The notes under the pieces were generated by a model, which was given only the letters and a program-made list of their open reading frames with translations, was not told the DNA's origin and did no database searches. DNA of 14,924 nt from Methanobacteriota archaeon. GTDB lineage: Archaea > Thermoplasmatota > Poseidoniia > Poseidoniales > Poseidoniaceae. The stretch lies in contig PADF01000017.1 in the NCBI GenBank assembly GCA_002702945.1, positions 13,219-28,142 on the forward strand. Reading direction: 5' to 3'. Shown here one piece after another: positions 9,001 to 14,924 of the stretch. Made by a program: the position numbers and the translations under genes. The stretch's first letter is position 1. Each line of letters opens with the position of its first letter.

Positions 9001-11249
9001 GAAGTATGCATAGTATGCCATCTTTGACTTGGAGTTAAAACATCAACTGGATCATCCATATATGAATTAGAAATCGAAATATCGCTAGATGTGTTAACGC
9101 CGTTAAGAGTCACTGAAAGTCCTCCTGAAGTGTTAGATATGAATTCCAAAGGAACGAGGTGTTGACCTGCAATATCGCTCAGTCCAGAACGCGCATTATT
9201 TATTCCTAGAACAAATAGAGATTGCTCATCAGCATCTAGACTCATCGATATAGGATATGGTACTGAAAGTCCAGCCATCTTCATACCACCTGTTCCTATA
9301 ACTTCGAACTCAACTTCAATGAAACTAGCACCTAGGAATCCTACACTTGAGGATACACTAGATGCAGCAAATTGGAGGTCTGCCAATTGAGTATCATTAA
9401 AAATGATATAATCGGATTTGGCATTATCATAAGACCAATTTGCAATAATTTGACTTCCCACCTTAACAAATAATCCAGACATTGTTCCAGTTTCAGCCAT
9501 TATACCAAAAGAAAAACTTTGGATATCCTCTTTAGGAATCCAAGCTTTAGTTGATGCTGAGCCTGATATACCAGGGTTAACTGCAATCATATCTTGTCCA
9601 TTTTGGAACCTATCTTGCCAACCCCAAGAACCTACTCTCGAATCACTACCTCCCCATTCTATAATTCCATCCAATCCAAAGTCTATTGCTGGTTGGGCAG
9701 GGAACTTTCCACTATTTTTGGTAAACTGGAAAGAATTAATTTCTAACATTTGCAAGGGATCATCGTGAATCATTCTAAACTGAGCCCTGTAAATTGGAGA
9801 ATCTTGTGAGTAAGTAAATGCAGAGGGTGATGAGACATTCGTCCAATTCATCGTTTCATCTGTTCGGACTTGTAAAACTCCATTAGTCATCGATGCAATT
9901 CCTGTTAGTTCGTCAACCGGAAGGAGGGACACAAACCATGGAGAGGTGAATATACAGTTATCGTTACTTTGGTAGCCACCACCTGCTATGGGTATTTCCG
10001 CATCAACTGTATCACATACGGAATCCCAATTCTGTTCTCCTAAATCGCTAAAAATTGTTGAATATGAACCATCTCCTGAAATTGAATGTAAGGTTGGAAT
10101 ACCTTCTCCTGTTATAGAACCTCTAAATTCTAGTAAAATTCTAACCTTAGGATACATTTCATAGTCGATCATATTAAGAGGAATAATCAAGTCATTACTT
10201 CCTTTTGCACCGAGTATTTCTGTACCTGATGGTGTTATGATTGACCAGTTTAGAAAGGCACCATTTGGAATCTCAACATCTAAATGAAGAGGTGCATATG
10301 TACTTTTACTGACTACTTGAGTTGAACTAGAATCCCAACCTATTGTTGGACTGGTCCAATTGGATTCAGGGGGGGAGGCAAGATGAACATCATCGATGAA
10401 CCAATAATCACAGCAAGTTCCTGAACCATAAATTTGAGACATTCTAATTTGAGTTGTAGCATGTAATGCTGCAGCAGGTAATGTAGTCGTCCATTGTTGA
10501 GCAGTGCCACCAATAGTTGCTCCGGAGAAAGTTTGAACATCAACCCAAGAACCTGAAACAGATTTGTACTGTACCTTTAGGTCCTCACCACTGTCAGCTT
10601 CCTCTCCGCATGAGGATGAACCTTGCTTAATCCATGCATGAAGCGGCATACTGTTAGCACCTGCAAGATTCAAGGCAGGAGATGTTGCGTGTTCAGGTGT
10701 GCTACTGGCCTGCGTTTTCAGTGACCCACCGCTAGATCCATTGTAGCCGCATGTGTTAGATGTATAATGTCCAACATAGGTTCCACTAGAAACTGTCCAT
10801 CCTTGTAAGCCAGTATTAAAATCCCAAATTGTACCCGCAGTTGTGCCCGTTAAAGAACCTGCAGAAGTGACAACAGTTCCATTCTTAGTAGCGTCATTAT
10901 TAGACCATATTTGATTGCTATCCCATGTGAATCCATACTGTTTTTGCATTACGGCTGGTGCAATGTCAAGTTGTAAATCTGTTATTGGTTCGGCTGAAGG
11001 AACATCTACAGTAAAGCCTGTATTTACTTGATTATCACCAACTAACCCTACGAAAGTTTCAGCACCTACAGAAGTCAAACTAGGTGATTGAACATCCTGT
11101 AATTCTTCAGAAATCGGCTGTTTTGCCAAAATTTCACCGTTCATCTGCAATGGACCAATAAGTACCATTAAAATGGCTAAAAACACAGCACTGCGCCATG
11201 GACCACCGGCCGACATAACAACCCGTAGTAATGGAAGGACTTCAAACAT
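6054..11249 (-). CDS. Giant secreted cell-surface protein, C-terminal membrane anchor and acidic Trp-rich cytoplasmic tail
   Basis: I place the start at ATG 11249 (1731 residues). TTG at 11264 also lies in frame, and ATG at 11216 would give the tidiest signal peptide (MSAGGPWRSAVFLAILMVLIG). All three give the same exported protein. After the signal segment come a MAM/jelly-roll-like domain (about 140-291; WDFNTGLQGWTVSSGT at its start, YWFIDDVHLAS at its end) rich in Cys, then more than a thousand residues of beta-sandwich-like extracellular sequence with many N-x-S/T sites. A CARDB-like domain (about 1490-1590) precedes a single transmembrane helix (about 1606-1626). A basic stop-transfer patch (ARKATKRR), a very acidic stretch (EIDEDDYYDDEEED) and a tail with DGYWWYHDKESNEWWYKD follow, ending inside the cell. 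No catalytic motif is visible. It could be an adhesin, a receptor or a cell-envelope scaffold; I do not recognise a specific function. It is the first gene of a probable operon with nadE and trhO. Confidence 0.88.
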   Translation of the reverse strand: MFEVLPLLRVVMSAGGPWRSAVFLAILMVLIGPLQMNGEILAKQPISEELQDVQSPSLTSVGAETFVGLVGDNQVNTGFTVDVPSAEPITDLQLDIAPAVMQKQYGFTWDSNQIWSNNDATKNGTVVTSAGSLTGTTAGTIWDFNTGLQGWTVSSGTYVGHYTSNTCGYNGSSGGSLKTQASSTPEHATSPALNLAGANSMPLHAWIKQGSSSCGEEADSGEDLKVQYKSVSGSWVDVQTFSGATIGGTAQQWTTTLPAAALHATTQIRMSQIYGSGTCCDYWFIDDVHLASPPESNWTSPTIGWDSSSTQVVSKSTYAPLHLDVEIPNGAFLNWSIITPSGTEILGAKGSNDLIIPLNMIDYEMYPKVRILLEFRGSITGEGIPTLHSISGDGSYSTIFSDLGEQNWDSVCDTVDAEIPIAGGGYQSNDNCIFTSPWFVSLLPVDELTGIASMTNGVLQVRTDETMNWTNVSSPSAFTYSQDSPIYRAQFRMIHDDPLQMLEINSFQFTKNSGKFPAQPAIDFGLDGIIEWGGSDSRVGSWGWQDRFQNGQDMIAVNPGISGSASTKAWIPKEDIQSFSFGIMAETGTMSGLFVKVGSQIIANWSYDNAKSDYIIFNDTQLADLQFAASSVSSSVGFLGASFIEVEFEVIGTGGMKMAGLSVPYPISMSLDADEQSLFVLGINNARSGLSDIAGQHLVPLEFISNTSGGLSVTLNGVNTSSDISISNSYMDDPVDVLTPSQRWHTMHTSFTVTSSNAALARLDVVGQTNHATWLLPIEGGTPIGQGDSSLIELHPTNWLNVSQTGSNVDVAITFRIEPGWDDETYMIASTRMVLSNGVISIPAIHTWGSTSGNLMAYENDLELKSVTFTTSMGELPSDEYYLPAGQQLDISVDVGFEGLEGQESFAPGEAVVELFHGSTLVANTTSLDGDTWNFTDVVPFTNGELIWRLEVTPLNGSGTTSEAIFERVFFADSVSPSVYWSNIAPYDHRTPSTTQTIQIQITDQPILPSNIEAMVWREWVNDYDFSGMPNDGEYEPFSILMPNDMTALVGQYTLLIDDSGGSLGDKVAVYLTGSDAAGHPLEDNGTNEPGKHLFMYQLNADGPPTIASNSFSWDGGKKNWLHPQIDYAFEVSMSEPNGGSDLSTVTVELASKQGSDTLPISWDFYSGNCTTTSIHLVVDDCEMMGVNGIAGPYETELTLRIEFHLEWTLPDLGDTRREPSLTVVDRGGQTASKSYPELRWRFSAEIAIPDESLGLYLNQGSIVSDGARMAPGSTFEVGGEVLFVQSSLRPTFDCDIDLLFNGLTKTVTAVNGFWSTDLQAPLNSGKISLTWKVSCITGQGIDATDQSSVRWILIDGTGPEPVEILNPRPNAILKAEVYEVRIALDEEGGLDVDSLELVWWVEDAETGDYLRNGVEPMALEGDEIDGLNLEVFAEIDLTDITQSMLENRMILFIKINGRDLADNDILGMDGTPAGSLVGQWDMEWLKPEFALETSSVSYTRLLLEVDQSTSVKIIVNNVGSLDGNVDAVVSVVRIDGTEEVIQRPNVEIPAGGVGLISLDWAPTSRGLQWIEIELENGETAKGPTIDVRPARDQSFTEKLFGDVNPIIGSAVGLIFISIIVTALLWARKATKRRGSRSQYDWDEYSSEIDEDDYYDDEEEDVTPEKEYSQGSISPTASLSAAASALGVQEAASDEEESDWVMGSDGYWWYHDKESNEWWYKDESGEIVKFD

Positions 11250-11369
11250 ACCCCTAGAAATCAAATTTTACCTTCCGGTGTGCCAAATTACAGTTAATTT
11301 TTCCAATTTACTAAATTTAATGCCAGCCTCAAGGGTGAGGTTCAAGACAAAAACCAATGTCGCAGGGTT
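11250..11369. promoter_or_regulatory. Divergent intergenic spacer with presumed promoters for the giant surface-protein gene and ileS
   Basis: This 120-bp A/T-rich spacer lies between divergent starts. A TATA-like TTTACTAAATTTAA at 11307-11320 is placed about 50 bases before the ileS ATG, which would give a short leader of roughly 20-30 bases. On the minus strand, AAAATTAACTGTAATTT (11302-11286) is a candidate for the giant gene. GGGTGAGG at 11333-11340 resembles a Shine-Dalgarno but lies about 30 bases from the ileS ATG, too far to act there. The TATA elements are inferred from composition and spacing only. Confidence 0.4.
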
Positions 11370-14300
11370 ATGGCTCAGCCAAAACCCGCTGGTGAATTGG
11401 ATGCAGTTTCCATGGAAAATGCATTACTGGAAACATGGAAGCAAGAAAATGCATTCAAGGCTTCCATTGACTCAAGAAGAAATGGTGCGCCATTTATCTT
11501 CCTAGAAGGCCCACCTACTGCAAATGGAAAGCCTGGAATTCATCACGTTGTTGCTAGAGCATACAAAGATCTAGTCTGTAGATGGAAAGCAATGGAAGGT
11601 TTTCTTGTCGAAAGAAAAGGTGGCTGGGACACTCATGGATTACCAGTTGAAATCGAGGTACAAAAGAGAATGGATTTGATGTCCAATGAAGCCATTGAAG
11701 AATATGGAATGGATAATTTCAACAAAGCCTGCCGAGAGTCTGTTTGGACTTACGAAAGTGCTTGGAGAGAGATGACTGAAAGAATGGCTTACTGGGTCGA
11801 TTTGGACAATCCATATGTGACTTTAGACAATAATTATGTCGAATCCTGTTGGTGGGCTCTTAAACAAATGTTTGACAAGGGACTATTGTATCGAGGCCAT
11901 AAAGTTCTACCTTACTGCCCCCAAACTGGAACCTCATATTCAAGTCACGAAGTAGCTCTTGGTTACAAAGAAGTCGAGGAGCCTTCCGTTTATGTTAAGT
12001 TTAAACTGGTCGATGAGGATGCTAGTATTCTTGCTTGGACTACTACACCATGGACACTGCCTGGAAATGTTGGACTTGCAGTTGGTCCAGAAGTTACTTA
12101 TGTCAAAGTTAGAATCACAGAAGATGCTGAAAATTGGCAAGGTGCAGGAGGTGCAACTGTTGGTGAAGAAGTTATTCTTGCTAAAGATTTAATGAAAGAA
12201 GTACTAAGGCACAATGTCGAAATTGTCGAAGAAATGACTGGAAGTCAATTGGTTGGACGTTCATATGAACCTCTATTCCCAGATGCAGTCCCAAGAGGGG
12301 ATTCAAAATCGGGATGGACTGTTTTAGCGGCAGATTGGGTAACTACCACAGACGGAACTGGTGTTGTTCACACTGCAGTCATGTATGGTGAAGATGACTA
12401 TCACCTTGGTATGGAAGCAGGTTTACCAGCATTCCACACTGTAGGAATGGATGGCGCTTTCAATCAAGGAACCCACCCCGATTTAGATGGTAAATACGTA
12501 AAAGAATGTGATCAAATAATCATCGACTTATTATCTGCCCCAAAAGGAAGTAATGGAAAAGGTCCAGACAGTGGACTACTTTACCGTGAAAAAGAGTATT
12601 TGCACGACTATCCTCACTGTTGGAGAACAGACCACCCACTTCTTTACTATGCGATGGATTCTTGGTTCGTAAAAATGACTGCTGTCAAAGAAAGATTACT
12701 AGAATTCAATGATGGTGTTGAATGGGCACCTGACTGGGTTGGTGAAGGAAGATTTGGCGAATGGCTTCGTAATGTCAAGGATTGGGCAATTTCCAGAGAA
12801 CGATATTGGGGCACTCCTCTACCTGTGTGGAGATGTGAAGATGGTGAGATGAAGTGTGTCGGCTCTATTGCTGAACTTCAAGCAGAGGTGGCCAAGGCGG
12901 TTGCAGCAGGAATTGCCAATCCAGAATGTCCTGATGATGTCGACTTACATAGACCGATTGTGGACGGATTTACTTTACTCAGTTCAAATGGAAAACCAAT
13001 GAATAGAGAACCATTTGTCATGGACTGTTGGTTCGATTCGGGATGTGCTCCATTTGCACAGTGGCATCATCCATTCGACGGTGGAGAAACATTTGATGCT
13101 TCATTCCCAGTCGATTATATCTGCGAAGGTGTCGACCAAACAAGAGGTTGGTTCTATACTCTTCTCGCCGTTTCCACAACTGTGTTTGATATGCCAGCAT
13201 ACAAGAGATGCTTGAGTTTAGGACTTATCTTGGATGCTGAAGGAAAAAAGATGTCAAAATCAAGGGGTAATATTGTCGACCCATGGGACCACTTTAATCG
13301 AGAAGGGGCAGATGCTACACGTTGGTACATGGTCACCGCTGGAGCACCATGGAGTCCATTGAAATTTGATTCAAATGGAGTAAGAGAAACCTATGCAAAG
13401 ATGTTCCTAACATTATGGAATATTTACAAATTCCATGCTGATTATGCTGCATTAGATGGGTTTGACCCTGAAACTGATAATCTAGATGTTTCATCTAGGC
13501 CAGCGCTTGATCGTTGGATTCTTTCAAGATTGGCAAGTGTAGCCAAGGCATATCATGATGATTTCAAATCTTGGAATTTCCATAAAGCATGCAGAGATTT
13601 AGAAGACTTTGTTGTCAATGACCTTTCAAACTGGTATGTTCGTAGAAGTCGAAGAAGATTATGGGATGAGGCCGAAAATAATGATAAATTGGCCTGTCAA
13701 AATACCCTTCATGAAGTTTTGACAACTGTATGTAGATTGGTTGCACCAGTTAGCCCGTTCATGGTTGATATAATCCATCGAAATTTGAATGGTGAATCAG
13801 TTCACCAAGCAGCATGGCCATTAGGAACCCCTGGTTCATTGGAAGGTTCTACTGCTGATAGTTGGGATGAAAAAGCCGCTGAAGCCACTGCTCAATTACC
13901 TCCTCAGGACTTGACCTTAGAATCGAATATGACTCTGGTAAGAGAATTAGCCGAAACAGGTAGAAGAATTAGGGTAGAAGCTGGAAGAAGACAAAGGTTA
14001 CCGTGTGGCGAAGGTTGGATTGTTTCGGGACCTGATCTTTCACAATTTCATGACATATTAGCAGAAGAATTGAATGTCGAAAGTATAGCAATTGAACAAG
14101 ATTTAGATCGTTTCCAACAAATAGAATTGGCTCCAAACTTTAGGGCTCTTGCGCCTAAAGCAAGAAGCGAAGTAAATTCAATCGCTGGAGAAATTAAGAA
14201 TGCTAAAGATCCTGTTGCGATGCTTGAATCTATCAAGTCTGGTAATTGTGAAATTATGGGTGTTAAGATTGAAGAGACTGATGTCGAAATTAGAAGAACT

Positions 14301-14657
14301 GAGAGAATAGGCTTTGCAGCATCAACAATTCAAGTCGGACAAGGAGAAGACTCTAGTCAAATAAGTCTGGTTCTAGACATGAATGACACTCCAGAATTAC
14401 TTTCAAAAGGTCTTGCAAGAGACATTACTAGAAGAATTCAAGCAAAGCGTAAAGATTTGAATTTAGAAATTGAGGCAAATATCAATCTCGAAATTTGGAT
14501 GATAAATGCACCTGAATTATTTGATGAGGACAAGCAATGGATTGTCAATGAAACCAGAGCATCAGAAGTTATTTTCCATTCAGAAGTTGATAAAATTACT
14601 GAAGATTGCGATACTTTCGAAGTGGATGGAACTACTATTGGTTTCACAGTCAACTAA
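11370..14657 (+). CDS. ileS: Isoleucyl-tRNA synthetase, IleRS2-like, with swapped GIHH signature
   Basis: This cytosolic enzyme charges tRNA-Ile with isoleucine. The 1095-residue length matches the longer eukaryal/IleRS2 type rather than the roughly 930-residue bacterial IleRS1. Domains in order: Rossmann catalytic core with EGPPTANGKPGIHH (46-59), where the HIGH motif reads G56-I57-H58-H59; the CP1 editing domain with WTTTPWTLPGN and GTGVVHTAVMYGEDDYHLG, whose conserved Asp residues are present, so hydrolytic proofreading is expected to work; DQTRGWFYTLL; KMSKS intact at 627-631 (13248-13262); then the anticodon-binding helical domain (NDLSNWYVRRSRRRLW) and a C-terminal region to residue 1095. 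Segments such as PYCPQTGTSYSSHEVALGYK resemble bacterial IleRS2 more than typical archaeal enzymes, suggesting transfer; this is recognition, not a computed tree. The start at ATG 11370 has no strong Shine-Dalgarno. Codons look like those of neighbouring genes. Confidence 0.96.
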   Translation: MAQPKPAGELDAVSMENALLETWKQENAFKASIDSRRNGAPFIFLEGPPTANGKPGIHHVVARAYKDLVCRWKAMEGFLVERKGGWDTHGLPVEIEVQKRMDLMSNEAIEEYGMDNFNKACRESVWTYESAWREMTERMAYWVDLDNPYVTLDNNYVESCWWALKQMFDKGLLYRGHKVLPYCPQTGTSYSSHEVALGYKEVEEPSVYVKFKLVDEDASILAWTTTPWTLPGNVGLAVGPEVTYVKVRITEDAENWQGAGGATVGEEVILAKDLMKEVLRHNVEIVEEMTGSQLVGRSYEPLFPDAVPRGDSKSGWTVLAADWVTTTDGTGVVHTAVMYGEDDYHLGMEAGLPAFHTVGMDGAFNQGTHPDLDGKYVKECDQIIIDLLSAPKGSNGKGPDSGLLYREKEYLHDYPHCWRTDHPLLYYAMDSWFVKMTAVKERLLEFNDGVEWAPDWVGEGRFGEWLRNVKDWAISRERYWGTPLPVWRCEDGEMKCVGSIAELQAEVAKAVAAGIANPECPDDVDLHRPIVDGFTLLSSNGKPMNREPFVMDCWFDSGCAPFAQWHHPFDGGETFDASFPVDYICEGVDQTRGWFYTLLAVSTTVFDMPAYKRCLSLGLILDAEGKKMSKSRGNIVDPWDHFNREGADATRWYMVTAGAPWSPLKFDSNGVRETYAKMFLTLWNIYKFHADYAALDGFDPETDNLDVSSRPALDRWILSRLASVAKAYHDDFKSWNFHKACRDLEDFVVNDLSNWYVRRSRRRLWDEAENNDKLACQNTLHEVLTTVCRLVAPVSPFMVDIIHRNLNGESVHQAAWPLGTPGSLEGSTADSWDEKAAEATAQLPPQDLTLESNMTLVRELAETGRRIRVEAGRRQRLPCGEGWIVSGPDLSQFHDILAEELNVESIAIEQDLDRFQQIELAPNFRALAPKARSEVNSIAGEIKNAKDPVAMLESIKSGNCEIMGVKIEETDVEIRRTERIGFAASTIQVGQGEDSSQISLVLDMNDTPELLSKGLARDITRRIQAKRKDLNLEIEANINLEIWMINAPELFDEDKQWIVNETRASEVIFHSEVDKITEDCDTFEVDGTTIGFTVN

Positions 14658-14706
14658 TCGCACTGATTATCGACGCATTCAAACGATATCGAGTGTAGGC
14701 GAAATC
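14658..14706 (+). other. 49-bp spacer between ileS and the lipoprotein gene
   Basis: No gene fits here. The spacer has no T-run terminator and no strong TATA box. A weak purine-rich stretch (GTGTAGGCGAAA, near 14693-14704) precedes the next ATG and might assist translation. The lipoprotein gene may be co-transcribed with ileS or have its own weak promoter; the sequence does not decide. Confidence 0.3.
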
Positions 14707-14924
14707 ATGCGCAGAGCATTTCTAAGTGTGGCATTGGTTCTTTCTATGCTGACTGCAGGATGTTTTGGAGAAGGTGAGGCTCTAGTCGAGTCAGAAGTTA
14801 TTGTCCCACTTTGGGACTCATACGAACTGATTGATCAACAAAGTCATGAGACTGAGAGAATGTTTGTTTCTATTGATTTAGCAACAAATCAGTCTACAAA
14901 TCTATCATGGGCGGTTTTTGATGC
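14707..14924 (+). CDS. Putative lipoprotein, N-terminal part only, 3' end cut by window
   Basis: My translation gives 72 complete codons from ATG 14707 with no stop before the right edge. The start MRRAFLSVALVLSMLTAGCFGEGE is cut here to its logic: two Arg, a hydrophobic core and a lipobox L15-T16-A17-G18-C19, so the mature protein should be lipid-anchored at C19 on the outer face of the membrane. The sequence after C19 is acidic and polar, with two N-Q-S-T / N-L-S type sites for possible N-glycosylation. The visible part matches no domain I recognise. It could be a solute-binding protein or a surface protein, but nothing seen supports either. The gene follows ileS on the same strand after 49 bp. 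Confidence 0.8.
   Translation, partial: MRRAFLSVALVLSMLTAGCFGEGEALVESEVIVPLWDSYELIDQQSHETERMFVSIDLATNQSTNLSWAVFD

Noticed and set aside
10369..10375. Run of seven G (seven C on the coding strand) in the giant gene as a possible phase-variation tract
   Set aside because: A single seven-base run is short, the frame is intact on both sides, and nothing else suggests programmed slippage.
11173..11505. Plus-strand open frame of 110 codons spanning the divergent spacer
   Set aside because: It overlaps the 5' ends of both the giant gene and ileS out of frame, and its translation has no family features.
13018..13336. Minus-strand open frames inside ileS
   Set aside because: They are antisense shadows of conserved ileS codons with no independent signal.
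1..14924. Search for CRISPR arrays, tRNA or rRNA genes, insertion sequences, attachment sites and defence genes
   Set aside because: I saw no spaced direct repeats, no tRNA-like arms in the few short spacers, no transposase or integrase motifs, and no defence-type domains. Nearly all the DNA is accounted for by seven genes.

Overview
The window looks like a chromosomal segment of an uncultivated marine euryarchaeon, most likely Marine Group II (Candidatus Poseidoniales). The base composition is visibly AT-rich and genes are packed tightly. One gene encodes an aconitase X large subunit of the type used in the archaeal modified mevalonate pathway. Two genes encode large secreted, membrane-anchored proteins; the larger has an acidic, tryptophan-rich cytoplasmic tail of a kind I associate with this group. 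The window ends in a lipoprotein gene with a clear lipobox. The lineage call is inference from protein style; there is no rRNA or other marker gene to fix it. Several housekeeping genes (glutamine-dependent NAD synthetase, TrhO, an IleRS2-like isoleucyl-tRNA synthetase) look bacterial in type, which would fit an archaeal lineage with much gene import.

Layout. Positions 1-1073 (minus strand) hold the N-terminal 357 codons of aconitase X, cut by the window edge. A 100-bp divergent spacer separates it from a plus-strand gene (1174-3405) for a membrane-anchored protein with three Cys-framed calcium-loop repeats, short collagen-like Gly-X-Y runs and a beta-propeller-like ELWxSDGT domain. This gene converges on, and overlaps by 52 bp, a three-gene minus-strand cluster. 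Read in transcription order the cluster is a giant surface protein (11249-6054), NAD synthetase (6040-4274) and tRNA uridine hydroxylase TrhO (4232-3354), with 13- and 41-bp gaps that suggest co-transcription. A second divergent spacer (11250-11369) leads to the plus-strand isoleucyl-tRNA synthetase gene (11370-14657), followed after 49 bp by the start of a lipoprotein gene (14707 to the edge).

Function. The genes fall into housekeeping functions (isoprenoid precursor synthesis, NAD synthesis, tRNA wobble modification, tRNA charging) and cell-surface proteins. I see no defence system, mobile element, CRISPR array or RNA gene. The most notable signal is in the isoleucyl-tRNA synthetase: its HIGH signature reads GIHH, with Gly and His swapped, an arrangement known from mupirocin hyper-resistant IleRS2 enzymes.
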